Origin: Phycisphaerales bacterium
GTDB taxonomy: Bacteria > Planctomycetota > Phycisphaerae > Phycisphaerales > SM1A02
Direction of reading: 5' to 3'
NCBI GenBank assembly: GCA_029260575.1
Contig: JAJDDB010000002.1
Span: 62,001 to 126,000, forward strand
Length of the DNA: 64,000 nt
Shown: positions 18,283 to 27,432 of the stretch, piece after piece
Layout of the letters: each line of letters opens with the position of its first letter
Position numbering within the stretch: the stretch's first letter is position 1
Made by a program: the position numbers and the translations under genes
Notes under the pieces: generated by a model
What the model was told of the DNA's origin: nothing
What the model saw: only the letters and a program-made list of their open reading frames with translations
The model's database searches: none

Positions 18283-20739
18283 GTGTCCCGAAAGAAAAAG
18301 GCAGACCCCGCCGAGGTTATGGTCGTTAATGACCTGCCCGGCGAAGAGTGTCGAATTGCAATCCTTCTCGATAATCACCTGGAAGAGCTGTACAGCGAAC
18401 GAACCGCAACCGCAACAAGCGTCGGAAACATCTACAAAGGCAAAGTCGTCAACGTCGAGCCGGCTATTCAAGCCGCATTCATCGACTTCGGCCACGGCCA
18501 AAACGGCTTCCTGCATATCTCCGATTTGCATCCGCGGTATTTTCCGGGAACCGAAAAAACCGAACGCGTTGGGCGCAAAGTCCCGCATCGCAGTCGTCCG
18601 CCGATCCAGGATTCGCTGCGCCGCGGTGATGAAGTTCTCGTACAAGTGCTCAAGGAAGGCCTTGGTACCAAAGGTCCTACGCTGACGAGTTATTTGTCGA
18701 TCCCCGGGCGGCTGCTTGTGGCCATGCCGTTTATGGATCGCGTCGGCGTTTCCCGCAAAATCGAAGACGAAGACAAGCGCCGTGAGATGCGCAAGATTCT
18801 TGATACGCTCGATCTGCCATCGGGATTCGGATTCATTCTGCGCACCGCCGGTTTCGGCCGAAACAAGACCGAGCTCAAACGCGACGTTGCCTACCTTTCG
18901 CGTTTGTGGAAGGTCATGGAAAAGAATCTCAAGACGCGCAACGCGCCTTGTGAGCTGTATACCGAATCAGATCTGCTCATTCGAACGGTGCGCGATGTAC
19001 TTCGACCCAGCATTCGCGCGATCATTGTCGATTCCGATTCCGCATATCAGCGTGCTTCGGAGTTTCTGCGCGTAGTCGCCCCGAGATCTGCGCCGAAGCT
19101 GATTCGATACCGCCGACAAATGCCGCTGTTCCATGCGTTTGATGTTGAGCGACAGATCGAGTTGATTCACTGCCGTGAGGTGCCGCTGCCGTCCGGTGGC
19201 GCCCTTGTTATCGATCAGACCGAAGCGATGGTCGCCATCGACGTGAACTCCGGCCGCAGCCGGCGCGCACGTGACAGCGAAACCAATGCATTTCAAACAA
19301 ACTGCGAAGCGGTCGATGAAATCTGTCGGCAATTGCGACTGCGAGACCTCGGCGGCCTCATTGTCAACGATCTGATCGATATGCGGGCGCACAAGAACCG
19401 CCGATTGATCGAAGATCGGGTGCGCGAGAATCTCAAGCGTGATCGCGCCAAATCGACCGCACTCAAACTCAGCGACTTCGGCCTGCTGGAAATGACCCGA
19501 CAGCGCATGCGCCCGAGTTTGCGCAAGGCGAATTTCGTCACCTGCATACATTGCAATGGTCACGGCGAAATCAAGAGCCCGGAATATGTCGCCTCGGATG
19601 CGGTGCGGCAAATCGGTCATCTGATTCAGTACGACAAAGTCGTCAAGATCGAAATCGTCTGCTCGCCGCGTGTGGCATCGGTGCTTCTGAGCAGCAAACG
19701 CAGGGAGATGGTGCGACTGGAAGATGAGGCGGGCAAGAAGATCGAAGTGCGCGTCAGTGATTCGATTGCTTCCGACCGTGTTGATTTCTATGCGTACGAT
19801 GCGCGAGGCGCGGACATTTCCCAATCATCGTTGCCGCCGTTGACACCGCCAGCCATTGATCTGCTTGAGAAAGAAGACAAAGCAGCCCCGCCCATAACGG
19901 TGAATGTCGAACCCTTGGATGACGAAGACGAACAACAGGACGTTGGCGAGAAGAAACGATCTCGCCGGTCCCGACGGCGCGGTGGGCGCAAGACCGACAA
20001 GCTGGCAGCCGAGCAGTCTACTCAGGAAGATTCCGCAGCAGCCGAAGACAACAAACCAGCACGTCGCAAGCGACGTCGGAAGAAATCTGATTCCCAGTCA
20101 GGGCCCGAAACCGCAGACACGAGAATTTCCAGCGAAGCTACGACAGATGATGAACAACCCCAACCGCGCAAGAAGAAGCGCACGCGGCGCGGCGGTCGGC
20201 GACATCGAAAGGTCTCAAGTGCTCCCAAGGTGGAACTCAGCATCCAGGCACCGATGCGTGTGCATCAGGTTGCCAAACAACTCGGCGTCACGTCCAAGGA
20301 ACTTATCGCCCGCAGTCAGGATGATGACAACATCGATCTGAAGAGTCATATGTCCACGATCGGGCCCGAACACGCCAAGACAATCGTGAACTGGTTTGAT
20401 GACTCCAGTGCCGCTGATCCCGGCACCGCAGCGTCCAACAACGAAGCTGCTTCAAATGCTGCTCTGCAGACCAACGAGGCAGATAGTAAACCACGCAAGA
20501 AACGCCGTCGTGGTGGTCGCCGAAGACGTGGCGGAGGCAAGGCCAGCGATGCGAAAGCCGGCGACAACGGTGCCGTGTCTGCTCAGAACAAAGACTCCAC
20601 CGCACATGTAGACTCCAGTGACGGTAATGCTGATACTGAAACGGCCACGCCCAAACGCAAACGCCGAACGTTGTATGGCAGGCGCACAAAGGTCAGCCCT
20701 GAAGCCCGCGCCCAGGCATTGGAAACGTCCGACACATGA
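18283..20739 (+). CDS. Ribonuclease E/G with a C-terminal IF2-N-like domain
   Basis: An 818-residue endoribonuclease for mRNA decay and rRNA processing. An S1-like domain (about 40-130, with GNIYKGKVVNVEPAIQAAFI and GFLHISDL) precedes the catalytic core: Asp in VAIDVNSGRSRR (about 312-323), second Asp in VNDLIDMRAHKNR (about 364) and the zinc-link Cys pair CIHCNGHGEI (about 425). The tail is acidic, then basic (RRSRRRGGR), and holds MRVHQVAKQLGVTSKELI (about 658), which resembles the N-terminal helical domain of translation factor IF2, followed by more basic clusters. GTG start chosen for its GGAG. Overlaps dxr by 4 nt. Confidence 0.93.
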   Translation: MSRKKKADPAEVMVVNDLPGEECRIAILLDNHLEELYSERTATATSVGNIYKGKVVNVEPAIQAAFIDFGHGQNGFLHISDLHPRYFPGTEKTERVGRKVPHRSRPPIQDSLRRGDEVLVQVLKEGLGTKGPTLTSYLSIPGRLLVAMPFMDRVGVSRKIEDEDKRREMRKILDTLDLPSGFGFILRTAGFGRNKTELKRDVAYLSRLWKVMEKNLKTRNAPCELYTESDLLIRTVRDVLRPSIRAIIVDSDSAYQRASEFLRVVAPRSAPKLIRYRRQMPLFHAFDVERQIELIHCREVPLPSGGALVIDQTEAMVAIDVNSGRSRRARDSETNAFQTNCEAVDEICRQLRLRDLGGLIVNDLIDMRAHKNRRLIEDRVRENLKRDRAKSTALKLSDFGLLEMTRQRMRPSLRKANFVTCIHCNGHGEIKSPEYVASDAVRQIGHLIQYDKVVKIEIVCSPRVASVLLSSKRREMVRLEDEAGKKIEVRVSDSIASDRVDFYAYDARGADISQSSLPPLTPPAIDLLEKEDKAAPPITVNVEPLDDEDEQQDVGEKKRSRRSRRRGGRKTDKLAAEQSTQEDSAAAEDNKPARRKRRRKKSDSQSGPETADTRISSEATTDDEQPQPRKKKRTRRGGRRHRKVSSAPKVELSIQAPMRVHQVAKQLGVTSKELIARSQDDDNIDLKSHMSTIGPEHAKTIVNWFDDSSAADPGTAASNNEAASNAALQTNEADSKPRKKRRRGGRRRRGGGKASDAKAGDNGAVSAQNKDSTAHVDSSDGNADTETATPKRKRRTLYGRRTKVSPEARAQALETSDT

Positions 20740-21971
20740 CCCAGGATCACTCCACTTCAGCCAAAGTCACGCCGCACCGCGTCATCCTTCTCGGATCGAC
20801 CGGATCCATCGGCACAAACGTGCTCCAATGCATTGAGCATCTGCGCGATGACCACGGCATTACAATGGAGGTCGTCGGCCTTGCAGCTGGCAGCCGTGCT
20901 GCTGAACTCTCGCAACAGGCGCGCGCATTCAACGTAAACACAATAGCACTTGGCTCAACTGACAATCGGATCGATCTCGACATTCCGCAGACTACAACGG
21001 CGTTTGTCGGAATTGACGCCGCCCATCAGCTCATTGATACCGTCGCGCAACCCGGCGATCTTGTCATCGCAGCAATGGTTGGCTCTGCGGGCCTTCCAGC
21101 TGTGATAGCCGCCATCGACCGCAAGTGCGACATCGCTTTGGCGAACAAGGAAACACTTGTCGCAGCAGGCGCGATAGTCATGCCCGCAGCTCGACACGCA
21201 AACATCACGCTCTTGCCGATTGATTCCGAGCACAGCGCAATCTTTCAGTGTCTGCTTGCCGGTCGCTGCATTGATGAAGTGCGTCGTCTGGTCATAACCG
21301 CATCAGGCGGCCCGTTCCGAACGTGGCCTGCCCAGCGCGTGCGCAGCGCAACGGTTGCGGAAGCGCTCAATCATCCGACGTGGAATATGGGGCCGAAAAT
21401 CACGATAGACTCGGCTTCGTTGATGAATAAAGCTTTGGAAATCATCGAAGCGCATTGGCTGTTCGACATGCCCGCAGACAAAATCGATGTCATCGTGCAT
21501 CCGCAGTCAATTGTGCATAGCTTTGTTGAATTCGTCGATGGCTCAGTCATGGCGCAGATGGGGCCTCCCGACATGCGCGGCCCGATTCAGTACGCGCTCA
21601 CCTACCCGCACCGACTCAAGGGCTGTTCTCAAACTCTGAACTGGGGCCAGCTCAGTGAATTGAATTTCGAGCAACTCGATCATGATCGATTCCCCGCTGT
21701 GCAGTTGGCGTTGGAATGCATCAAAGCCGGCGGAACAAGCGGAACAATCTTCAACGCTGCCAACGAAACCGCGGTGGCAGCGTTTCTCGACGAACAGATC
21801 CGATTCGGTCGAATAACCGAACTTGTTGAAGCCACATTGGATTCAATAGCCCCGACACCGGTGCAAAGCCTTCCAGACATCATGGCCGCTGACGAAACGG
21901 CGCGAGAATTCGTCACACACCAGATCTCGCGCCAACAATCATCTGCAGCGACGTCCGCTGTGACCAGTTGA
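20736..21971 (+). CDS. dxr: 1-deoxy-D-xylulose 5-phosphate reductoisomerase
   Basis: Second step of the MEP isoprenoid pathway. 411 residues with NADPH site LLGSTGSIGTNVLQC, ALANKETLVAAG, the metal and substrate block LLPIDSEHSAIFQCL, the flexible loop TASGGPFR, and NMGPKITIDSASLMNKALEI plus the HWLF and HPQSIVHSFVEFVDGS motifs. All expected active-site residues (Asp-x-Glu, His, Asn, Lys, Glu) are present. ATG overlaps the stop of the RNase gene. dxr followed by rseP is a common gene order. Confidence 0.96.
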   Translation: MTQDHSTSAKVTPHRVILLGSTGSIGTNVLQCIEHLRDDHGITMEVVGLAAGSRAAELSQQARAFNVNTIALGSTDNRIDLDIPQTTTAFVGIDAAHQLIDTVAQPGDLVIAAMVGSAGLPAVIAAIDRKCDIALANKETLVAAGAIVMPAARHANITLLPIDSEHSAIFQCLLAGRCIDEVRRLVITASGGPFRTWPAQRVRSATVAEALNHPTWNMGPKITIDSASLMNKALEIIEAHWLFDMPADKIDVIVHPQSIVHSFVEFVDGSVMAQMGPPDMRGPIQYALTYPHRLKGCSQTLNWGQLSELNFEQLDHDRFPAVQLALECIKAGGTSGTIFNAANETAVAAFLDEQIRFGRITELVEATLDSIAPTPVQSLPDIMAADETAREFVTHQISRQQSSAATSAVTS

Positions 21972-22038
21972 CCTTCACGATCTCCTGCGGACGTGGCGCA
22001 GCGATCGATATGACAATTCCACGAATGAGCAACGACAC

Positions 22039-24228
22039 GTGATTGGCAGCATCGCAGATCTTCTTCTTATCGTTCTTGGATTTGGAATTCTCATTTTTGT
22101 TCATGAACTGGGGCACTTTGTCGCTGCCAAGTGGGCTGGCATCCGCGCCGAAGCATTTGCCGTAGGCATGGGCCCGGTCGCGCTGGCGTGGCGCAAGAAC
22201 ATCGGGCTCAAGTTCAGTTCAACACTGCCTGAATACACTCGCCGTGCATACCGCGATCTAGTCGACAGAAAGATCGAGCCGAAAGGCAGTAACGAAAAGG
22301 GCGAGCCGGCCTATTCAGAAGCGCAGATTCTTGAAGGTGCTGATCGTCTTGATCTGGGTGAAACTGAATATTCGCTGCGCTGGTTGCCCATCGGCGGATT
22401 CGTGAAAATGCTGGGTCAGGAGGATATGAATCCCAACAAGATCTCCGACGACCCACGCAGTTACAACTCGCGCCCGATCGGCAAACGCATGATTGTTGTC
22501 TCCGCCGGCGTGATCATGAACATCATCTTTGCTGCAATCCTGTATGTCATTGCGTTTTCGATCGGTGTTCAGTTTGAAGCTCCAGTTCTGGGTGGCGTCG
22601 ACCCGTCAATGCCTGCCGCAAGCGCTGTCGCCTTGAATGCAGAAGAGTTGAACGTCAACTCGCCGGGGATTCACTCCAGTGATCGTGTGCTGTCAATCGA
22701 TGACAATCCCGTACACACGTTTGCGGACATTCAGATTTCCACAGCAATGGCAAAGCCGGATCAGCCGTTGCGATTTGTTGTCATCCGCCCGGGAATTGAT
22801 GAACACCTGCAGTTCGAGATTACACCCAAAAAAGACACGACATCTGGTCTGCTCGGTATTGGTGTCGCCCCGGCCTCATCCGCAACGCTGCAAGAAGACA
22901 TGGACGAGCTGGGCTTGCAGGAATCGTTTAACTTGTCGCCCCTTCCAGCAGCCGGCGTCGAACCTGCCATGACGCTTCTGACTGCTGATGGCGAATCGGT
23001 TGCGACATACGAGCAGTTTCAGAACATCGTCAATCGACTTGACGGTAGGGGGGTTGCAACAACATGGGCGATGCTCGATGCAAATGACCAGCCACAATCG
23101 ATACCGGTTGAAGTGACGATCGAGTCTGTACCAGCGTTACAACGACTGGTGAAGTCGAAGAATGCGGACGGTGTATACGACTATGAATTTGGCCTGTTCG
23201 GTTTAGTGCCGATCACAACGATTGTCGCAGTTGATGAAAAGAGTCTCAATCATAACATCCTCAAGCGAGGCGATCTCATTTGGAAAATCGCTGACAGCCA
23301 CGCTCCCACAACGAGCACCTTTCGGGAGATCATCACTCAACATGTGGAGGGCACGATAGAAATCGTGGTTCTTCGTGATGGTGAACAAGTAGCAGTCTCG
23401 GCCCGCATTGACAGCGGTGGTAAGCTCGGCGTCTACCCCGGTCCAGCGTTGGATTCGTTGTACATTGCACCACCCATCGAACGAATCGCGGTGCGTACCA
23501 ACGTCAACAGCGCCGAGCGCACAATGGTTGATTCGCCCATTGCGCCGTTCAACCTGCTTCCGGGCACGCGCGTGGTACGAGTCGGCGATGTGACGGTTGA
23601 CTCATGGCGAGACCTGCGCGAACAGGCAAAGGCACAGACTGCTGATGCGTTTGCGCAGGACGCAGCCGCGATGCTTGAACTCACGATTGTGCATCCCACC
23701 CCCGGCGCGGAAACAGAAGCCCTCGCCCTTGCACTGTCCGATGAACAAGTCGCGTCACTGCATGGACTTCGATGGCAAAGCACCTTATCTGCGATCCTGT
23801 TCGAATCGCTTATGACGACCCGCAAAGCAGACAATCCACTGAATGCACTCAGTATTGGTATCGAAGAAACCGGCAAGACCATGATTCTGACGTATCTGAC
23901 GATAGACCGGCTTATCCGCGGGTCGGTCGGCGTCGAGCAGCTGCGCGGGCCGGTCGGCATCGTTCACATCGGCTCGAAAATTGCTGATAAGGGTTTGATC
24001 TATGTCCTGTATTTTCTTGCGATCATCAGCGTCAACCTTGCGGTCATCAACTTCCTGCCGTTGCCGATTGTCGATGGCGGGTTGTTCCTGTTTCTCGTAT
24101 ACGAGAAATTCAAAGGACGGCCGCCCTCGCCGAGTTTCCAGCATTGGGCGATAGTCGCCGGCCTGTTTATGATTGGCACTGCATTCCTCGTCGTCACATG
24201 GAACGATGTCATGCGGCTCATTCCGTAA
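22039..24228 (+). CDS. rseP: RseP-type site-2 intramembrane metalloprotease, extended
   Basis: Membrane zinc protease of regulated intramembrane proteolysis. The first helix holds HELGHFVAAKWAG (zinc HExxH), a second helix follows MNIIFAAILYVIAFSIG, and the C-terminal part has the third zinc ligand motif NFLPLPIVDGG before the last helices. Between them lies a periplasmic stretch of about 430 residues with two or more PDZ-like units (GIHSSDRVLSIDDNPV; LKRGDLIWKIAD; LLPGTRVVRVGDVTV). At 729 residues it is far longer than E. coli RseP (450). GTG start at 22039; 67 bp after dxr. Confidence 0.9.
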   Translation: MIGSIADLLLIVLGFGILIFVHELGHFVAAKWAGIRAEAFAVGMGPVALAWRKNIGLKFSSTLPEYTRRAYRDLVDRKIEPKGSNEKGEPAYSEAQILEGADRLDLGETEYSLRWLPIGGFVKMLGQEDMNPNKISDDPRSYNSRPIGKRMIVVSAGVIMNIIFAAILYVIAFSIGVQFEAPVLGGVDPSMPAASAVALNAEELNVNSPGIHSSDRVLSIDDNPVHTFADIQISTAMAKPDQPLRFVVIRPGIDEHLQFEITPKKDTTSGLLGIGVAPASSATLQEDMDELGLQESFNLSPLPAAGVEPAMTLLTADGESVATYEQFQNIVNRLDGRGVATTWAMLDANDQPQSIPVEVTIESVPALQRLVKSKNADGVYDYEFGLFGLVPITTIVAVDEKSLNHNILKRGDLIWKIADSHAPTTSTFREIITQHVEGTIEIVVLRDGEQVAVSARIDSGGKLGVYPGPALDSLYIAPPIERIAVRTNVNSAERTMVDSPIAPFNLLPGTRVVRVGDVTVDSWRDLREQAKAQTADAFAQDAAAMLELTIVHPTPGAETEALALALSDEQVASLHGLRWQSTLSAILFESLMTTRKADNPLNALSIGIEETGKTMILTYLTIDRLIRGSVGVEQLRGPVGIVHIGSKIADKGLIYVLYFLAIISVNLAVINFLPLPIVDGGLFLFLVYEKFKGRPPSPSFQHWAIVAGLFMIGTAFLVVTWNDVMRLIP

Positions 24229-24237
24229 ACCGATCCT

Positions 24238-24423
24238 TTACGCATTCTTGCAGAATCCCCAAGCATCAATCAATGCAGTGAGATCGTCTGCGTTTACGAT
24301 TCCGTCGTCGTCTGCATCTGACCATCGCGAATCACTACCCCATGCACGAATGATCTGCAGCAGATCAAACACGTCGATTCGGATTGAATACAAACCCTGC
24401 GCGATGCTGCGGAAATTCTTGTT
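24238..24423 (-). pseudogene. orphan C-terminal dockerin/EF-hand-like remnant
   Basis: Minus-strand frame ending at TAA 24238 reads IDVFDLLQIIRAWG and then SDADDDGIVNADDLTALIDA before a terminal WGFCKNA. These are two EF-hand-like repeats of the kind that end secreted proteins of this lineage (compare the protease at 27.4 kb). The frame is closed by a stop at 24424 and has no ATG or GTG start and no secreted body. I infer the tail of a deleted secreted-protein gene. The remainder of the gap (24229-24486) shows nothing else. Confidence 0.55.
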
Positions 24424-24486
24424 TCAATGGAATCGGAGAGGTCTTGTAAATCAGGATAAAGCATTGTCGACATGGATGTTACGCCG

Positions 24487-25926
24487 CTACTCTCGTTTGC
24501 CAATATTCTTCAACACCATCATCCGCAATTCGGTCATTTCCTCGATCGCCCAGCGCAAGCCCTCGCGGCCGTGGCCGGATTGTTTCACGCCGCCATAGGG
24601 CATTGAATCGACGCGCATCGCCGGCACGTCGTTGATGATCACTGCACCAACGTCCAATTCGTCAAACGCCTGCATCGTATGGTTCAGGTCAGTCGTAAAC
24701 ACACCGGCCTGCAATCCATACTCCGAGTCATTTGTCTTGCGAATCGCATCATCAAAATCGTCAAACGGCTCAAGCATTATCACAGGACCAAAAACTTCCT
24801 CGCAGTACAGCTTCGCTGTATCGGGAACATCACGCAACACTGTTGGCATCATAAGACGGCCATCACGCTTTCCACCACAGAGAATTCTCGCGCCGCTCTT
24901 CTTCGCAGTGTCCAACCATTCTTCGATGCGCTGTGCAGCTGAATCATCAATCAACGGGCTGAGAAATGTGTCATCATCACGAGGGTCGCCGGGTGTGATG
25001 TCTCTGGCGGCAGCTACAATGCGCTGCGTGAGGTCTTCGAATATTGAGTGGTGAATCAGCACCCGCTGTACGCTGATACAGCTTTGCCCGCCTTGGTAAA
25101 AGCCGCCGAAGACAATGCGTTTTGTGACATGCTCTATATCGACATCTCTGTCGACAATGCACGCTGCGTTGCCGCCTAATTCCAACGACACCCGTTTGCG
25201 GCCAGCTTTGGATTTCAGCGACCAACCCACACCTGGCGAACCAGTGAACGACAACATCTTCATGCGATCATCCTCCACAAGTGGCGCTGATGTTTCCGCT
25301 GACATGGGCAGAATGCTGAATGCTTCCGGCGGAAGATCTGTCTTCGCAAGCATCTCACCAAGCATGATCGCGCTAATCGGCGTCGTGGAAGCAGGTTTGA
25401 GAATGAACGGATTGCCCGCAGCAATGGCTGGCGCAACCTTATGCAGCGAGAGGTTGACCGGGAAATTCCATGGACAGATGAAGCTGCACGGCCCGATCGG
25501 AACGCGCTTCATGATCGCCCGACACTTCCGGCCGCGTTCGGAGATCTCAAGCGGCATGTATTCACCGCCGATTCGAGTTGCTTCTTCCGCCGCAACCAGC
25601 AACGTATCGAGCGCTCTGCTCACTTCACCTTTTGCATCGGTAATGGTCTTGCCTGCTTCGCGAATCAATACTTCGGCCAATTCATCGAGCCGGGATTGAA
25701 CCTGTTCATGCACGTGCAGCAGAATGTCGCGACGCTGGTAATCCGCCAGGTTGCGCATTGCCTCGCGTGCGAGCACTGCTGCCTGTATAGCCGATTCGAC
25801 AATTTGGCTGTCGGCTGTCGACACAGCGGCAATTGGTTCGCTCGTGTGTTTGTCTTCAACAGTCAACTTCCGGCCGGTTGTCTGCTCTTTTCCAGCAAGG
25901 TACAACGGATACACTTGTAGAGTCAT
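24487..25926 (-). CDS. aldehyde dehydrogenase (NAD(P)-dependent)
   Basis: 479 residues from ATG 25926, chosen because similarity begins at YPLYLAGKEQ; the open frame extends upstream into the divergent SDR promoter. ALDH motifs are complete: PWNFPVNLSLHKVAPAIAAG, cofactor loop SFTGSPGVGW, general base Glu in SLELGGNA, catalytic Cys in GGQSCISVQRV, and EEVFGPVIMLEPFDD. The FGGFYQGGQSC form resembles lactaldehyde/glyceraldehyde-type ALDHs. It oxidises an aldehyde to an acid; substrate not deducible. Divergent from the SDR gene with about 90 bp between. Confidence 0.93.
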   Translation of the reverse strand: MTLQVYPLYLAGKEQTTGRKLTVEDKHTSEPIAAVSTADSQIVESAIQAAVLAREAMRNLADYQRRDILLHVHEQVQSRLDELAEVLIREAGKTITDAKGEVSRALDTLLVAAEEATRIGGEYMPLEISERGRKCRAIMKRVPIGPCSFICPWNFPVNLSLHKVAPAIAAGNPFILKPASTTPISAIMLGEMLAKTDLPPEAFSILPMSAETSAPLVEDDRMKMLSFTGSPGVGWSLKSKAGRKRVSLELGGNAACIVDRDVDIEHVTKRIVFGGFYQGGQSCISVQRVLIHHSIFEDLTQRIVAAARDITPGDPRDDDTFLSPLIDDSAAQRIEEWLDTAKKSGARILCGGKRDGRLMMPTVLRDVPDTAKLYCEEVFGPVIMLEPFDDFDDAIRKTNDSEYGLQAGVFTTDLNHTMQAFDELDVGAVIINDVPAMRVDSMPYGGVKQSGHGREGLRWAIEEMTELRMMVLKNIGKRE

Positions 25927-26015
25927 GAGGTGCGCTCCTGCGCAATGCGCTGCTTTGCATAGTCGCCTGACCTGGTGCAAACGGCAAGGAGCGCACAACA
26001 CAAAAGGGGATTCAT

Positions 26016-26741
26016 GTGAGCATTCCACCAGTTGCTCTGATCACAGGCGCGGGGTCGGGGATCGGCCAAATCACGACAGAACTTCTTGCGCTGGAAGGTT
26101 GTCGACTGGCGCTGGTCGGGCGCACCGAGTCGAAGTTGCAATCAACGATTGATCTTCTTGCGGCAGACATCGCCGACCCACCTGAGACTATGATCATTGC
26201 AGCGGACATCTCGGATCAGCGACAGGCCCGGGCCGCAGTAGACATGACAGTTGAACGATGGGGACGAGTGGATATTCTCATCAACAACGCAGGTATTGCG
26301 ACGCTGAGCGCTCTTGAAGATGCAGATGCGGATCTGATTTATCAAATGTTTGCCATTAACGCGCTGGGTCCGTTGTACCTGGTGCAGCGATGCTGGGATA
26401 CGTTTGTCAAGCACAAGTCCGGCTGCGTGGTCAACGTCTCGTCGATGGCTGCTATCAGTCCATTTCCAGGATTGGGTGTATACGGCATGGCGAAGAGTGC
26501 TGTTGATGGCCTGACCCGAGCCATCATGACCGAAGGTGCAACGCATGGTATCAGTGCGTATTCCATCGCGCCGGGCGCAGTTGAAACGCCGATGCTGCGG
26601 GCGAATTTTGATACACGGTCGTTGCCGACACAGAACACGCTCACGCCGGAAAATGTTGCGCGCGTGATTGTTGACTGCGCAACGGGCAGGCGCACCGAAG
26701 ACGCAGGGTCGGTGATACCGATCCCCAGTCCGGGAAGCTAA
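26016..26741 (+). CDS. short-chain dehydrogenase/reductase
   Basis: A 241-residue classical SDR. It has Rossmann motif ITGAGSGIGQIT, NNAGIATL, catalytic Ser in NVSSMAAIS, and YGMAK (Tyr-x3-Lys), followed by IAPGAVETPM. Arg in LVGRTESKL after beta-2 suggests NADPH. GTG start at 26016 is supported by an AGGGGA Shine-Dalgarno 7 nt upstream. Divergent from the aldehyde dehydrogenase, with which it might share a substrate pathway; this is inference. Converges on smpB with a 15-bp gap. Confidence 0.92.
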   Translation: MSIPPVALITGAGSGIGQITTELLALEGCRLALVGRTESKLQSTIDLLAADIADPPETMIIAADISDQRQARAAVDMTVERWGRVDILINNAGIATLSALEDADADLIYQMFAINALGPLYLVQRCWDTFVKHKSGCVVNVSSMAAISPFPGLGVYGMAKSAVDGLTRAIMTEGATHGISAYSIAPGAVETPMLRANFDTRSLPTQNTLTPENVARVIVDCATGRRTEDAGSVIPIPSPGS

Positions 26742-26756
26742 TACCTGCTTGCCTTA

Positions 26757-27245
26757 CTACATGCGTTTGGACATCGCACGATCGATTTCGCGCTGCGCTT
26801 GCTTCTTGTCCAGCACCTGCCGTTTGTCTGACTTGCGTTTGCCGCGGGCCAGACCGATCAGCACTTTTAGCTTTCCTCGCTCAAAATACATTTTCAAGGG
26901 CACGAGCGTCACACCCTTTTCTCGCGTCGCACTTGCAAGTTTGCGGATTTCGCGTTTGTGTACAAGCAAACGACGTGTGCGTGTGGGTTCGTGTTGTTGC
27001 GGCCCGGCAGGCGCATATTCCGCAAAGTGCACACCATGCATTGTGATCTCCAGAGGCGTCTCCGTTGCGCGGACGTAACCTTCCTGCAGACTGACCTGTC
27101 CCGCACGTGCAGCTTTGACTTCCGTGCCCAGCAACCTGATGCCGCATTCAAGAGTCTCGGAAATCACATAATCATGCCGCGCCTTGCGATTCTGGATCGT
27201 TGGCTGGTTGGCACTGTGCTTCTTGGTGTTCTTGCCCGCTGCCAT
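26757..27245 (-). CDS. smpB: SsrA-binding protein SmpB
   Basis: Partner of tmRNA in ribosome rescue. 162 residues from ATG 27245, chosen because it puts NRKARHDYVISETLECGI near the N-terminus as in other SmpB proteins. The oligonucleotide-binding fold shows GTEVKAARAGQVSLQEGYV, LLVHKREIRKL, TLVPLKMYF, GLARGKRKSDKR and the basic tail KKQAQREIDRAM that enters the mRNA channel. The tmRNA gene itself was not seen in the window. Confidence 0.96.
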   Translation of the reverse strand: MAAGKNTKKHSANQPTIQNRKARHDYVISETLECGIRLLGTEVKAARAGQVSLQEGYVRATETPLEITMHGVHFAEYAPAGPQQHEPTRTRRLLVHKREIRKLASATREKGVTLVPLKMYFERGKLKVLIGLARGKRKSDKRQVLDKKQAQREIDRAMSKRM

Positions 27246-27432
27246 GATGTTGCCTGATATTCCTGTCCTTGTCATCGGAGTATGTGCGTTCACACTTCGA
27301 GAATGCCGATTTGCAGCCACTATCAACGCTTGAAGTTGTCAGATTCCCTTCGCCAGATTGCCGACAAGGCCGTATCCTAGAAGAGTTTGGCACCGCGCGG
27401 CAGCAATCAGGCGGTCGGAGGGCGAATTCGAG

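Noticed and set aside
17970-18329. 119-aa plus-strand ORF between ptsI and the RNase E/G gene
   Set aside because: Overlaps both neighbours, basic and low in structure, no family signal; the gap looks like a leader.
26757-27432. tmRNA gene near smpB
   Set aside because: No tag-peptide frame or tRNA-Ala-like ends found in the flanking gap.
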